64,000 nt of DNA, from assembly GCA_903895595.1 (NCBI GenBank), contig CAITUP010000019.1:1-64000 (forward strand), written 5' to 3'. Numbering within the stretch: the stretch's first letter is position 1; each line of letters begins with the position of its first letter. Positions 44,029-54,078 of the stretch are shown piece by piece. The notes beneath the pieces were generated by a model. The model searched no databases, was not told the DNA's origin, and saw only the letters and a list, made by a program, of their open reading frames with translations. The position numbers and the translations under genes are program-made. The DNA is from an uncultured Acetobacteraceae bacterium. GTDB taxonomy: Bacteria; Pseudomonadota; Alphaproteobacteria; Acetobacterales; Acetobacteraceae.

Positions 44029-44868
44029 CTACCCCGTCCCACCCATGATCGCTCGGCACGCTGCCGGCAGTGCGGGACGCGGCTTCGGCTTGGCGGGCGG
44101 CCCCTCCGGCCTCGCCGGTGCATCCAACTGGTCGAACCACCATTGCAGGGTCGCGTCGCAGCCATCGCCGGGTGGCGGAGGCGGCATCGACACACATTCT
44201 GCCTGACCCGCGGGGCAGCGGAAGGCGATATGCATATGCGCCCGATGCCCATACCAAGGGCGGATCAGCCGCAGCCAGGACCGGTCGCCCGTCACCTCCT
44301 GACACAACTGCCGCTTGATCGCCGGGTTGACCAGAATGCGATCGACCTCCGGCAATCCGGCGGCCAAACGCAGCAATGTCGTCACCGCCGGAGACCAGCG
44401 TGCCGGATCGACGCCCCGCTGATCGGCCCGCACCACACTGACAACCTCAACGGTTTCGCGTTCGCCTGGGGTCAAAGCGGGCTTTGGGCGCGGATCGAGG
44501 CCGATATCGGCATCCAGCCCGACTTGATGCGCCGCATGCCCGCCCGCCATCGGGCCGCCGCGCGGGTTCGACAAATCCTCCACATAGAAATCCGCCAGAC
44601 CGGCGGCCCGCGCCGCGCCTGCTAGGCGTTGAATGCGCTCGACAACCGGCGGCGCCCCCCAGAAGCTGCTGTGGCCGAGGTGAATGGTTTGGAACCCCGG
44701 CCCGGCCGCCGGCAGACGTTCGGCACCCGCGATGCAGCCGCCCGTACCGTCCCCGCCGACAATCCGCAGCGGCCCCGGCGCGGGGGTCGAAATCGGCCCG
44801 GCGGCAGTCAGAAAGAAAGCCGCGAAAACAACGAGAAGACGCCGCACGCTCAGAACCGCCGTTCGCAA
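44029..44868 (-). CDS. mepA: Penicillin-insensitive murein endopeptidase
   Basis: 279 residues. Periplasmic zinc endopeptidase (LAS family) that cuts cross-links in peptidoglycan. Signal peptide about 1-22; SFWGAPPVVERIQRLA; metal motif GGHAAHQVGLDADIGLDP (H-x6-D); RLIRPWYGHRAHMHIAFRCP with the H-x-H. Six or so Cys in the mature part suggest disulfides. Slight overlap (19 nt) with the end of the upstream lipoprotein gene. Complete. Confidence 0.92.
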   Translation of the reverse strand: MRTAVLSVRRLLVVFAAFFLTAAGPISTPAPGPLRIVGGDGTGGCIAGAERLPAAGPGFQTIHLGHSSFWGAPPVVERIQRLAGAARAAGLADFYVEDLSNPRGGPMAGGHAAHQVGLDADIGLDPRPKPALTPGERETVEVVSVVRADQRGVDPARWSPAVTTLLRLAAGLPEVDRILVNPAIKRQLCQEVTGDRSWLRLIRPWYGHRAHMHIAFRCPAGQAECVSMPPPPPGDGCDATLQWWFDQLDAPARPEGPPAKPKPRPALPAACRAIMGGTG

Positions 44869-45395
44869 ATGGTGATGACATCGCCGGGTTGCACGAAGGC
44901 CTGCCGCATGGCTTTACCTTCCTCCGCTCCACCCTCGCGTGTCCGTACCACCGCAGCATAGTCCTGCACCGCCCTGTATGTGAACCCGCCCGCGACGGCG
45001 GCGGCGGTGACCACGGTCATGCCGGGCTGGTAGGGGTATTGGCCCGGTTTATTCACCTCCCCCAGCACGAAGATCGGGCGATACGCGATGATTTCCGCCA
45101 CGACCGAGGGGTTCCGCAGCAGATCGGCCTTCTTCAGCGCGGCCGTCACCGCGGCCTCCAGTTGGTGCGTCGTCAGGCCGGCGGCGCGGACGGTGCCGAT
45201 CAGCGGCACGGCGATGGAGCCGCTGTCGTTGACATGGAACTCGCCGGTTAGGGCTTCCTCTCCGAAGGTGATCAAGCGCACCCCGTCGCCGGGGCCCAGG
45301 CGGTAGCCGTCGGTGGTGGCCGGCGGCAGCGACGGAAGGCCTCGGCCCGGCGCACAAGCGGCGAGGGTCAACAGAAGCAACAGGAACAGACGCAT
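44850..45395 (-). CDS. Wza-like polysaccharide export lipoprotein
   Basis: 181 residues from the ATG at 45395. Lipobox LAAC after a short leader. The Poly_export domain: DGYRLGPGDGVRLITFGEEA, FHVNDSGSIAVPLIGTVRAA and an SLBB domain IFVLGEVNKPGQYPYQPGMT. Such proteins form outer-membrane channels for capsule or exopolysaccharide. The gene stands without the usual Wzc or glycosyltransferase neighbours, so the pathway it serves lies elsewhere. Confidence 0.87.
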   Translation of the reverse strand: MRLFLLLLLTLAACAPGRGLPSLPPATTDGYRLGPGDGVRLITFGEEALTGEFHVNDSGSIAVPLIGTVRAAGLTTHQLEAAVTAALKKADLLRNPSVVAEIIAYRPIFVLGEVNKPGQYPYQPGMTVVTAAAVAGGFTYRAVQDYAAVVRTREGGAEEGKAMRQAFVQPGDVITICERRF

Positions 45396-45447
45396 GGCGA
45401 CCTCGGTGAAGCGTGTTATCCTCGGCAATGGTCATAGGCATGAATGT

Positions 45448-45467
45448 GTTGATAATTCGTTAACAAC
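45448..45467. promoter_or_regulatory. AT-rich dyad upstream of the ABC importer genes
   Basis: GTTGATAATTCGTTAACAAC is an imperfect 20-bp dyad, the only AT-rich spot in the 190-bp gap between the divergent wza-like and substrate-binding-protein genes. It might be an operator or promoter; no further support. Confidence 0.25.
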
Positions 45468-45586
45468 CGCGGGAAAATTTGCTGCGCGGCAGGCATTCGT
45501 GCGCGCCCCCCGGGGATCATGGCCGAACCGGAGAAGATCAAGTAAGAGGCCCGCCAACCTTCACGCCCCCATCCAGGAGTTCCCCA

Positions 45587-46546
45587 ATGTCCCAAACCCT
45601 GAGCCGCCGCACGCTTGGCGGCGCCGCCCTCGCAACCTTCGCAGTCTCCCCAACCCGCGCCGCCGCGCCAACCGAAATCCGCATCGACTGGGCGACCTAC
45701 AACCCCGTCAGCCTGATCCTGAAGGACCAGGGCCTGCTGGAAAAGGAATTCGCGACGGACGGCATCAAGGTCCGCTGGGTCATGTCGGCCGGCTCCAACA
45801 AGGCGCTGGAGTTCCTGAACGCCGGCTCGCTCGATTTCGGCTCCACCGCCGGCGCGGCGGCGCTGATCGGCAAGGTCAACGGCAACCCGCTGAAGTCGGT
45901 CTACGTTTACTCCCGCCCGGAATGGACGGCGCTGGTGACGCAGAAGGACAGCGCCATCAAGACCGTCGCCGACCTGAAAGGCCAACGCGTGGCCGTCACC
46001 CGCGGCACCGATCCGCACATCTTCCTCGTCCGAGCGCTGGCGACCGCCGGCCTGACGGAGAAGGACGTGAAGCTGGTGCTGCTGCAGCACGCCGACGGGC
46101 GCACGGCGCTGGAGCGCGCCGATGTCGTCGCCTGGGCCGGCCTCGACCCCATGATGGCGGCGTCCGAGGTCGAAAGCGGCGCGCGCCTGTTCTACCGCAA
46201 GCCGGAAGCCAACACCTGGGGCATCCTGAACGTCAGCGAGTCCTTCGCCGCCGCCAACCCCGCCTTGGTCCGCCGCGTCCTGGCCGTCTACGAAACCGCG
46301 CGTAAATGGTGCCTGGCTCATCCGGCCGAACTCAAAGCCAGCATGATGACGGCGACCAAGCTGTCCGACCCGGTGATATCCAAGCAGTTGGAGCGGACCG
46401 ACATCTCCTCCGGCAAGATCGGCAAGACCCAGGCCGACACCATCATCGCCGCCGGCAAGGCCTTGCAGGAGGCCGGGGTACTGGACGCGAAACTGGACAT
46501 GGCGGCGATCGCCAACGGCATGATCGACCCGTCTTTCCTGGCATGA
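45587..46546 (+). CDS. ABC transporter substrate-binding protein, aliphatic sulfonate/nitrate type
   Basis: 319 residues. Tat-type leader (MSQTLSRRTLGGAALATFAV, twin Arg at 7-8) with cleavage after about 26. The mature part is an NMT1/SsuA-like fold: EIRIDWATYNPVSLILKDQG, SAGSNKALEFLNAGSLDFGS, VADLKGQRVAVTRGTDPHIF. Binds a small sulfonate, nitrate or pyrimidine-type ligand in the periplasm. Overlaps the permease start by 4 nt. Ligand not predictable. Confidence 0.88.
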   Translation: MSQTLSRRTLGGAALATFAVSPTRAAAPTEIRIDWATYNPVSLILKDQGLLEKEFATDGIKVRWVMSAGSNKALEFLNAGSLDFGSTAGAAALIGKVNGNPLKSVYVYSRPEWTALVTQKDSAIKTVADLKGQRVAVTRGTDPHIFLVRALATAGLTEKDVKLVLLQHADGRTALERADVVAWAGLDPMMAASEVESGARLFYRKPEANTWGILNVSESFAAANPALVRRVLAVYETARKWCLAHPAELKASMMTATKLSDPVISKQLERTDISSGKIGKTQADTIIAAGKALQEAGVLDAKLDMAAIANGMIDPSFLA

Positions 46547-47298
46547 AGCCGACGGGGTTCATCATCCCTGTCCTCCTCGGCGTGACGTGGGAGGTCGTGG
46601 TGCAATCGGGTCTGGCGACGGGGCGGCTGATGCCGCCGCCGTCGCATTTGCTGCACAGCGCCATCGGCCTCGCGGCGTCGGGGGAGCTATGGACGCACGT
46701 CGCCGCGACCATGACGCGGATCGGGCTCGGCTTCCTGTTCGGCGCCGCCGCCGGCACCGCGTGCGGCGTATTGGCAGGGGCGAGCGGGCTGGCCCTGCGC
46801 CTGCTCGACCCATCCATCCAGGCCCTCCGCGCCATCCCCTCCCTCGCCTGGGTCCCCCTGTTCATCCTCTGGCTCGGCATTTTCGAAACATCCAAGCTGG
46901 CGCTGATCGCCATGGGCGTGTTCTTTCCCGTGTATCTGGGCGTCCTCAGCGCCATCCAGGGCGTGGACCGCAAACTGATCGAGGTCGGGCGCGTCTTCGG
47001 TCTTTCATCCACTGGCATCGCCCTCCGCATCACCGGCCCCGCCGTGCTGCCGAGCTGGTTCGCCGCTTTGCGGACGGGCCTGGGCCTCGGCTTCATGTTC
47101 GTCGTCGCGGCCGAACTGATGGGCGCATCCGAGGGCCTGGGATACATGCTGCTGGACGGCCAGCAGATGGGCCGAGCCGACACCATCCTGGTGGCCATGA
47201 TCGTGTTCGCGCTGTTGGGCAAAGCCTGCGACAGCATCCTGGTCGCCATCAGTATTCCGCTCCTGCGCTGGCAGGACACGGTCAGGGCATCGCTGTGA
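46543..47298 (+). CDS. ABC transporter permease (SsuC/TauC type)
   Basis: 251 residues with six predicted membrane segments. The EAA loop is VFGLSSTGIALRITGPAVLP, and RAIPSLAWVPLFILWLGIFE plus VVAAELMGASEGLGYMLLDG are diagnostic for the SsuC/TauC group. Forms the inner-membrane channel with the ATPase encoded next (GTGA overlap at 47295) and the binding protein before. Confidence 0.92.
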   Translation: MKPTGFIIPVLLGVTWEVVVQSGLATGRLMPPPSHLLHSAIGLAASGELWTHVAATMTRIGLGFLFGAAAGTACGVLAGASGLALRLLDPSIQALRAIPSLAWVPLFILWLGIFETSKLALIAMGVFFPVYLGVLSAIQGVDRKLIEVGRVFGLSSTGIALRITGPAVLPSWFAALRTGLGLGFMFVVAAELMGASEGLGYMLLDGQQMGRADTILVAMIVFALLGKACDSILVAISIPLLRWQDTVRASL

Positions 47299-48089
47299 CC
47301 AACCTCGCGATCGATCATATCGGGAAAACCTACGCCGACGGTACCGAGGCCCTGCGCGATATCCAGGTCCACGCGGCCGAGGGGGAGATCGTGGCCATCC
47401 TCGGCGGCTCCGGCTGCGGCAAGACCACGCTGCTGCGGCTGGTCGCCGGGCTGGATACGCCCAGCATCGGTGCCATATCGGTCGGCGGACAGAAGATCGC
47501 CGGCACGCATCCCGCGATCAGCGCCGTGTTTCAGGAGCCGCGGCTGCTGCCCTGGCTCAAGGTCGGTGCCAACATCGCCTTCGGCGGCCAGCGGCTGGAC
47601 CCCACCGAACGGGACCGCCGCGCCAGCGCCCTGATGGAGCGGATCGGCCTGTCGGGCTACGATCACCGCTGGCCCCGCGACCTGTCGGGCGGCCAATCCC
47701 AGCGTGTCGCCATCGCCCGCGCCCTGATCGGTCACCCCGGCGTTCTGCTGCTGGACGAACCGTTCTCCGCCCTCGACCCCTTCACCCGGGCCAGCCTGCA
47801 CGAGTTGGTGCTGGGCCTGTGGAAAGAGCTGAAACCCACCATCCTGATGGTCACCCACGACGTGGATGAGGCCGTCACTTTGGCCGACCGCATCGTGGTG
47901 ATGAAGCCTCGGCCCGGACGGGTGCACGAGAGCATCCAGGTCGACATCCCCCGCCCACGCGACAAGCTGTCGTCCGCGTTCGAGCTGATGAAGCGGCGCG
48001 TGATGCGGGCGATCGACCGGTCTCTGGCCGATGACCGGCCGGCAGGGCCGAGGGCGTTCGGGCCTGGCGGCACGTCGCCCTGGCTGTAG
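47295..48089 (+). CDS. ABC transporter ATP-binding protein (SsuB/TauB type)
   Basis: 264 residues from a GTG overlapping the permease stop. Walker A GGSGCGKTTLLRL, Q-loop VFQEPRLLPWL, signature LSGGQSQRVAIARAL, Walker B LLLDEPFSALD, His switch VTHDVDEAV. Energises uptake through the permease. Final gene of the importer operon; the next gene begins 206 nt later. Confidence 0.94.
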   Translation: MTNLAIDHIGKTYADGTEALRDIQVHAAEGEIVAILGGSGCGKTTLLRLVAGLDTPSIGAISVGGQKIAGTHPAISAVFQEPRLLPWLKVGANIAFGGQRLDPTERDRRASALMERIGLSGYDHRWPRDLSGGQSQRVAIARALIGHPGVLLLDEPFSALDPFTRASLHELVLGLWKELKPTILMVTHDVDEAVTLADRIVVMKPRPGRVHESIQVDIPRPRDKLSSAFELMKRRVMRAIDRSLADDRPAGPRAFGPGGTSPWL

Positions 48090-48103
48090 CGACGGCCAAC
48101 CAC

Positions 48104-48135
48104 CGTCATGGTCGGGACCATCTCCGGCCCATGAG
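48104..48135 (+). repeat. Decayed fragment of the CAGGG-family repeat
   Basis: CGTCATGGTCGGG then ACCATCTCCGGCCCAT matches the arm of the MITE with the hairpin's second half deleted. It lies just past the importer operon, in the 206-bp gap before ygfZ; nothing else is seen there. Confidence 0.45.
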
Positions 48136-48295
48136 GCCCAGGTCGCTCACGTTGCATGGGCTGTTGCGACCGCCGCCCGCGGAGCCTTCTCCGCACTCAG
48201 CCGCCGCGCCAAGCGGAAACGCGTCGGCGGCGCTTTCCCCCAGCCCGATAGGCCCGCCCCCTTGCGCCGCCCCCGCCAAGCCCTACCTTTAACCC

Positions 48296-49108
48296 ATGAC
48301 ATACGTGGCGGAATTGCCCGACCGGGGCGCGATCGCGATCGAGGGAGAGGACCGGGTCTCCTTCCTCCAAGGCTTGGTCTCCAACGACGTCGAACAGGCG
48401 TCGCCGGAACGCGCCGTATGGGCAGCGTTCCTGACGCCGCAAGGCAAATGGCTGGCGGATTTCTTCATCCTGACCGACGGCGACCGGTTGCTGCTGGATG
48501 CCGAACGGGCGCAAATCGCTGGCTTGGTCCCCCGCCTGTCCCGCTACCGCCTGCGCGCCAAAGTGACGGTGAAAGCCGATGACTCACTGCGCGTTTACGC
48601 CGCCTGGGACGGCGCCCCACCCCCCTGCCCCATCGCCGCGCCGGACCCGCGTTTGCCGGCAGCCGGCTGGCGCCTGATCGCGGCCGCACCGCTCCCCACC
48701 AACGCCACCCCCGCCGCCTACGACTCCCACCGCCTGTCGCTCGGCCTCCCCGACGGGTCCCGCGATATGGAGACCGAGAAGACCGTGCTGCTGGAGGCCG
48801 GGTTCGACGAACTGTCCGGCGTGTCCTGGACCAAGGGCTGCTACATGGGGCAGGAGCTGACGGCCCGCACCAAATACCGCGGCCTGGTCAAACGCCGCCT
48901 CGTTCCGGTCGCGGTGCAAGGCCCCGCCCCCGCACCCGGCACCCCCATCCTGCGCGGCGGCATCGACCTCGGCACTATGCGCTCTGCCCACGACGGCACC
49001 GGCATGGCGGTGCTGCGGCTGGACGCGCTGAAAGGCGGTGCTCCGCTGATCTGCGGCGAGGCAACGCTGACGCCGCGCATCCCCCCTTGGATGAATTTAC
49101 CGGCCTGA
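48296..49108 (+). CDS. ygfZ: Folate-binding protein YgfZ (GcvT-like)
   Basis: 270 residues. GcvT-fold protein that supports iron-sulfur cluster assembly or repair using tetrahydrofolate. The diagnostic C-x-GQ-E block is WTKGCYMGQELTARTKYRGL; other conserved parts are VSFLQGLVSNDVEQ and AFLTPQGKWLADFFILTDGD. Start ATG at 48296. Complete and of usual length. Confidence 0.92.
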   Translation: MTYVAELPDRGAIAIEGEDRVSFLQGLVSNDVEQASPERAVWAAFLTPQGKWLADFFILTDGDRLLLDAERAQIAGLVPRLSRYRLRAKVTVKADDSLRVYAAWDGAPPPCPIAAPDPRLPAAGWRLIAAAPLPTNATPAAYDSHRLSLGLPDGSRDMETEKTVLLEAGFDELSGVSWTKGCYMGQELTARTKYRGLVKRRLVPVAVQGPAPAPGTPILRGGIDLGTMRSAHDGTGMAVLRLDALKGGAPLICGEATLTPRIPPWMNLPA

Positions 49109-49213
49109 CCGGGCATTGATAAATCCGTTGCCTTTGGCTATCGTTAAACCACCGCGCCGCACCCGGCGGACAATTCTGTTCGACACGCCAACGTCAAAAC
49201 AAGGGAACGTTCC

Positions 49214-50014
49214 ATGCCCCGGCAAACAATAGCCCTGATCGACAAAACCGGTTCGATCTCCTCCACGTCTTTGCGGGCGGTGGCGGCGGCGGTCGAGATT
49301 CAGGCCAAACGGGACCTGCAACCGTTTTGGGACCACGTCGACGCCAAGATTTCCGTGCTGTCGGCGAACGCCAAAATTCCAACCGGAGTCTGGCCGGTTT
49401 ACATCGGGGCGAACCTCCCCGGCGGCCTGGAAGGCGTGCATCAGGACGACAAGGGCGTGCCTTATGCCAACGTCGAAATGGCGGCGGGCGAAGCCTGGAA
49501 ACTGACCGTCAGCCACGAGGTTTGCGAGATGCTGGTGGACCCTACGCTGACGCAAGCGGTGTACGGGCCCGCGATCGCGGTCGTGCAGGGACAGGTCCAC
49601 GACGCACCGGGGCAATTCCATTATTTGGTCGAAGTATGCGACCCCAGCGAAAGCGCCGATCACGGCTACGTCATCAATGGTCAGCCGGTGTCCGATTTCT
49701 ACACCCCGCATTTCTTCGATGCGCAGCCGAATCCCGGCACGAAGTACAGCTACACCGGCGCACTGAAGGCGCCACGGCGGGTCCTGAAAGGCGGCTATCT
49801 GTCCTGGCGCGATCCGGTAAAGAACATCTTCCAGCAACTGGTCTGGATCGACTCCGATACCCCGACAATCCGAACGGTGGACTACACGCCCCCGGCCGGC
49901 GCCCAAATGTCGCGCGAGCACATCGATCGCCACACCGGAACATCGCGCCTGCTGTCGCACACACACAAAAACCACCCGCTGTTCCTGCGCGCGGCCAAGG
50001 AGCGCGGGGAGTAA
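49214..50014 (+). CDS. Putative HE-motif protein of unknown function
   Basis: 266 residues. TVSHEVCEMLVDPTLTQAVY contains an H-E-x-x-E-x-x-x-D arrangement like metallopeptidase-related domains; FHYLVEVCDPSESADHGYVI gives a second acidic-Cys cluster and YTPHFFDAQPNPGTKYSYTG another conserved-looking block. The C-terminus is polar and basic (HIDRHTGTSRLLSHTHKNHP). No signal peptide. Similar proteins occur scattered in soil bacteria without known activity. It is convergent with asnB with a 4-nt gap. Confidence 0.55.
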   Translation: MPRQTIALIDKTGSISSTSLRAVAAAVEIQAKRDLQPFWDHVDAKISVLSANAKIPTGVWPVYIGANLPGGLEGVHQDDKGVPYANVEMAAGEAWKLTVSHEVCEMLVDPTLTQAVYGPAIAVVQGQVHDAPGQFHYLVEVCDPSESADHGYVINGQPVSDFYTPHFFDAQPNPGTKYSYTGALKAPRRVLKGGYLSWRDPVKNIFQQLVWIDSDTPTIRTVDYTPPAGAQMSREHIDRHTGTSRLLSHTHKNHPLFLRAAKERGE

Positions 50015-50018
50015 CCCT

Positions 50019-51782
50019 TTACCGCACCGACAACGTCGCGAACACGTCGCCCGCCGACTCCAGTCCCAGAATGTGCCGGCGGTGCCAAAGCGCGTAGAAC
50101 AGCAGTTTCCAGCACGCGAAACCGTGCCGCCAGCGGCCGATATTGGCGAACAGAGCCTCGACCTTCTCGGGATGGGCGATCTCCGCCACGCCCGGCTGAG
50201 CCGCGACCAACTTCCCCAGTTCGGCGCCACGCCCCTTGATCCATTCGCCGACCGGCACGGTAAAACCTTGTTTCGGCGCGAAGGGGCGCGCCATGGGAAG
50301 GTTCTTTTCCAGCCATTTGCGCAGGATCCACTTGCCCATCCCGCCGCGCACTTTCAGGCCATCGGGCAAACGGAACGCGGCCTCGGCGATGCCTTTGTCC
50401 AGGAACGGGGTACGCCCCTCGATCGCGTGCGCCATCAGGCAGCGATCCAGCTTCAACAGCAGATCGTGCGGCAGCCAATCGGCGATATCCAGCGCCTGCG
50501 CCGACGCCAGCCGCGACAGGCCGAGTTCCGCGACCCGAGCCTCGGCCGCCGCCATGCCGTCGCGCCAGCCGGTGGGTTTCTCCCGCAGCACGTTCACCTT
50601 GTCGAAACTGCCGCCGGCCCAGGCCGTCTGCCCCCCCAGCCACCACGGCCGCATCGCGCGGCGGTAGCGGTCGTAGCCGCCGAAAATCTCATCCCCGCCC
50701 TCCCCGCACAACACCACCTTGACATCCTGCCGTGCTCGGCGAGCGAGGAACCAAGTAGGAATGATGGCATAATCGGCGGTGGGGTCGTCCATGCAGGCGA
50801 CGATTTCGGGCAGATGGTCCCACACCATCTTCTCGTTCACTTCGATCGTTTCATGATGCGCGCCGACTGCTTTCGCCACGGCGGCGGCATGCTCGCGTTC
50901 GTCGGCGGCTCCAGGGGCGTCGAATCCGGCGGTGAAGGCCACCACCGGGTCCTTGTTCAACCGAGCCATCAGCGTGATCAGGGTTGCGCTGTCGATGCCG
51001 CCGGACAGGAAAATGCCGTAGGGCACGTCGCTGCGCTGGTGCAGATCGACGGATTCCTCCAGCGCCTTGTCCAGCCGCTTCAGGGCCGCGTCCTCATCGA
51101 TCGTCTCCGGCCCGCCTTCCGGCAGCGGCGAGAGGCGGCGGCGGTCGATGATATGGCCCTCGGCGCAGGTCAGGGTTTCCCCTGGCAGCACGCGCTGAAT
51201 CCCCTCGAAGATGGTGTCGGCGCCGGTCGTGAATTGCAGTTGCAGCAGCTCATCGCGCGCGGAGGGGCGGACTTTGCGGGCCACGAGACCGGATTCCAGC
51301 AAAGCGCGCGGCTCGCTGGCGAAGGCCATGCCGCCAGCGACCTGCGCGGTATACAGCGGCTTGATGCCGAACGCGTCGCGGGTCAGCGTCACGGTCCGCG
51401 CGTTCCGTTCGTGAATCGCGACGGCATACATGCCGCGCATGTTCTTCGCGAAATCGGCGCCGTCCTGGAGCCAAAGATGCAGCGGCGGCTCGCAATCGCT
51501 GTTGGTGGCGAACTTCACGTCCGGCATGCCGGCGCGGAGTTCGCGGTAGTTATAGACCTCTCCATTACAGACCAGCGTCGCGGCGCCGGCGAACAAAGGC
51601 TGGTCGCCGGTCACCAGATCGATAATGGACAACCGATTGTGCACCAATGCGACACGCCCCACCACGGCATGGCCGGTGCCGTCGGGGCCGCGATGGTGCA
51701 GGCTGTCGATCAGTTTGGACAGCACGGCGGGATCGGGCGGCGCGGCATTGGACGAAAGAATCAAACCGGCGATGCCGCACAT
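50019..51782 (-). CDS. asnB: Asparagine synthase, glutamine-hydrolysing
   Basis: 587 residues from the ATG of MCGIAGLI at 51782, which gives the essential N-terminal Cys2 after Met removal; a start five codons upstream would block it. Class II glutaminase domain: HHRGPDGTGH, VHNRLSIIDL, VCNGEVYNYREL, NSDCEPPLHLW. Synthetase domain: GIFLSGGIDSATLI (PPi-loop, SGGxDS) and VVLCGEGGDEIFGGYDRYRR. Makes Asn from Asp, Gln and ATP. The complete family set is visible. Confidence 0.93.
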   Translation of the reverse strand: MCGIAGLILSSNAAPPDPAVLSKLIDSLHHRGPDGTGHAVVGRVALVHNRLSIIDLVTGDQPLFAGAATLVCNGEVYNYRELRAGMPDVKFATNSDCEPPLHLWLQDGADFAKNMRGMYAVAIHERNARTVTLTRDAFGIKPLYTAQVAGGMAFASEPRALLESGLVARKVRPSARDELLQLQFTTGADTIFEGIQRVLPGETLTCAEGHIIDRRRLSPLPEGGPETIDEDAALKRLDKALEESVDLHQRSDVPYGIFLSGGIDSATLITLMARLNKDPVVAFTAGFDAPGAADEREHAAAVAKAVGAHHETIEVNEKMVWDHLPEIVACMDDPTADYAIIPTWFLARRARQDVKVVLCGEGGDEIFGGYDRYRRAMRPWWLGGQTAWAGGSFDKVNVLREKPTGWRDGMAAAEARVAELGLSRLASAQALDIADWLPHDLLLKLDRCLMAHAIEGRTPFLDKGIAEAAFRLPDGLKVRGGMGKWILRKWLEKNLPMARPFAPKQGFTVPVGEWIKGRGAELGKLVAAQPGVAEIAHPEKVEALFANIGRWRHGFACWKLLFYALWHRRHILGLESAGDVFATLSVR

Positions 51783-51871
51783 TCGGAAAAGCTCCATCGC
51801 GCTCGGGCACCCGCCGTCGCGTGATATTTCCTAGCGAAGGCGGTCACGACGGCGCAAGGGGGACGAAGACC

Positions 51872-53071
51872 TTATGCCTGCGCCGACACGGGTTCGGCCG
51901 CCGCCAAGGCCGTCGCCCGATCCGGCGGCGGCGGGTAGATCAGAATGCGATTGACGTATTCCTTGCGAACCTTCGATTCCGCGCCCGTCAGCACCACCCG
52001 CCGGTCCCAGCCATCGGTATGGACCGCGCCCCAAGGTCCTAAATCGAGACCCGTCACATAGCGCTGCTGCCGATAGGGCAGCGGCGGCAGCCCCAATAAG
52101 GCGGCCGCGGCGTTGTGACCGGCAAAACGCCCGAGTTGAAGCGCATGCTGACACGACATCAGCGTGCGATGCCCCGCATCGTCGGTGACCGCCGATGCCG
52201 TATCGCCCGCCGCGAAGATGTTCGCACCCGGCGAAGCCCGCAGATCGGGACCCACGCACAGCCGCCCCAACCGGCCGCGCTCCCCGGGGATCTGGGCCGT
52301 CAGGGGGCTCGCGCGCACGCCGGCGGTCCAGATCGCGGTTTGGGTCTCGATGGTTTCGCCGTCGGACAGCACGACGCGGTCGGCGGACATGGCCGTCACC
52401 GAAACGCCCAGGCGGCACGCGACGCCCAAATCCGACAAAGCCTGCAGAATGACCGGACGCGGCCCAGGCCCGAGATCGGGTCCGATCTCGGGCGCCTGTT
52501 CGACGACGATCGTGCGCGGAGACGCCGCGGTGCCGAGGATCGCGCGCAAACGGGCTGGCATTTCCGCAGCGATTTCGATGCCGGTGAAGCCACCACCCGC
52601 GACGACAACCGTGTCGCGGGCCACGGAGGCAGGTCGTTGCGCCAAGCTGTGGCAGTGCGCTTCCAGCGCCACCGCTTCGTCGATTCGATCGACGTTGAAC
52701 CCATACTCGCGCAGGCCGGGAATGTCCGGCCGGTGCGCTTGGCTGCCGGCCGCCAATATCAGACTGTCGTAGACGATCGCCGAACGGGTCCCATCCCGCC
52801 GCACGATATCGACTGTGTTGTCCACGTGCCGGATCGTCTCGACATGGCCTTGGATGAAACGGATGCCGGTGGCCGCGAATAGTGGACCCAACGGTGCCGT
52901 CATGTTCGCCGCCCCGGCTTCGTAGAGCCTTGGCCGGATAACAAGCGTCGATTCCGGGGCGACCAGCACCACCTCGATCCCACCGCTTTCGCGGTCGTTG
53001 AGCCGTTCGGCCGCCAATGCCGCCCACATACCGGCGAATCCCGCGCCGATCACAAGAATTGTTTTGCCCAT
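51872..53071 (-). CDS. NAD(P)/FAD-dependent oxidoreductase, NDH-2-like
   Basis: 399 residues from the ATG at 53071 (GAGGTG at 6 nt); a GTG three codons upstream is possible. N-terminal FAD site [20 protein letters not shown]; second nucleotide site [23 protein letters not shown]-contact [11 protein letters not shown] and C-terminal [10 protein letters not shown]. No obvious membrane helix, so binding by an amphipathic tail is likely. Such enzymes pass electrons from NADH to quinone or another acceptor; specificity unknown. Confidence 0.87.
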   Translation of the reverse strand: MGKTILVIGAGFAGMWAALAAERLNDRESGGIEVVLVAPESTLVIRPRLYEAGAANMTAPLGPLFAATGIRFIQGHVETIRHVDNTVDIVRRDGTRSAIVYDSLILAAGSQAHRPDIPGLREYGFNVDRIDEAVALEAHCHSLAQRPASVARDTVVVAGGGFTGIEIAAEMPARLRAILGTAASPRTIVVEQAPEIGPDLGPGPRPVILQALSDLGVACRLGVSVTAMSADRVVLSDGETIETQTAIWTAGVRASPLTAQIPGERGRLGRLCVGPDLRASPGANIFAAGDTASAVTDDAGHRTLMSCQHALQLGRFAGHNAAAALLGLPPLPYRQQRYVTGLDLGPWGAVHTDGWDRRVVLTGAESKVRKEYVNRILIYPPPPDRATALAAAEPVSAQA

Positions 53072-53233
53072 ATCGGTCACCTCGCTGATCCACCGTTAAC
53101 GCCGCGCTATTGCGGCCGAAAGGGCCAAAAATCCGACGTTCGACCGATCCATGCCGCAAGGCGAGAGCGGCGCGTTGACATCCCGCCCCCCTCTGCGCAA
53201 GTTCCGCCGCGACCAATAAGGGACCCCCAGAGC

Positions 53234-54073
53234 ATGACCGAGAACAGCCTTCAGCGCCCGATCGAGGATTTGTGGGAACAGCGGGATACGCTGACATCCG
53301 CCACCAAAGGCCCCGCGCGCGACGCGGTGGAAGCCGCTTTGGAAGCGATGGACAACGGGTCCGTCCGCGTTGCCGAGAAGATCGACGGCGACTGGCATGT
53401 GAACCAATGGGCCAAGAAGGCCGTACTGATGTCCTTCCGCCTGACCGACTCCGCGCCGATGGAGGGTTCGGGCGGCGCGCCCGTGTGGGACAAGGTGCCG
53501 ATGAAGTTCGCCGGCTGGGGCCAGAACCGCTTCAAGGAAGCCGGCGTGCGCGCCGTGCCGGGTGCGGTCGTGCGTAAATCGGCCTTCATCGCGCCGGGCG
53601 CGGTGCTGATGCCCAGCTTCGTGAACCTCGGCGCCCGCGTCGGTGCCAACACGATGGTCGATACCTGGGCCACCGTCGGCTCCTGCGCGCAGATCGGCGC
53701 CAACTGCCATCTGTCCGGCGGCGTCGGCATCGGCGGCGTGCTGGAACCGCTCCAGGCCAATCCGGTCATCATCGAGGACGATTGCTTCATCGGCGCCCGT
53801 TCCGAAGTGGCCGAGGGCGTGATCGTCGAGCAGGGCGCGGTGCTGTCGATGGGCGTGTTCATCGGGGCGTCGACCAAAATCATCGACCGTGCGACAGGCC
53901 AAATCTACATGGGCCGCGTACCGGCTTACTCGGTGGTCGTTCCCGGCTCCCTGCCGGGCCGGCCGCTGCCGGACGGTTCGCCGGGTCCGTCGCTGTATTG
54001 CGCCGTGATCGTGAAGATCGTCGATGCGCAGACACGGGCAAAGACGTCGATCAACGAATTGCTGCGGGACTGA
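53234..54073 (+). CDS. dapD: Tetrahydrodipicolinate N-succinyltransferase
   Basis: 279 residues. Left-handed beta-helix acyltransferase of lysine/diaminopimelate synthesis: [80 protein letters not shown]. Succinyl-CoA donates the acyl group. Its normal partner dapE is displaced 1.7 kb downstream by two restriction-modification genes. Complete. Confidence 0.95.
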   Translation: MTENSLQRPIEDLWEQRDTLTSATKGPARDAVEAALEAMDNGSVRVAEKIDGDWHVNQWAKKAVLMSFRLTDSAPMEGSGGAPVWDKVPMKFAGWGQNRFKEAGVRAVPGAVVRKSAFIAPGAVLMPSFVNLGARVGANTMVDTWATVGSCAQIGANCHLSGGVGIGGVLEPLQANPVIIEDDCFIGARSEVAEGVIVEQGAVLSMGVFIGASTKIIDRATGQIYMGRVPAYSVVVPGSLPGRPLPDGSPGPSLYCAVIVKIVDAQTRAKTSINELLRD

Positions 54074-54078
54074 GCGAA

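Noticed and set aside
50073-51824. 583-codon plus-strand frame
   Set aside because: Antisense to asnB with N-terminal Cys2 and PPi-loop intact.
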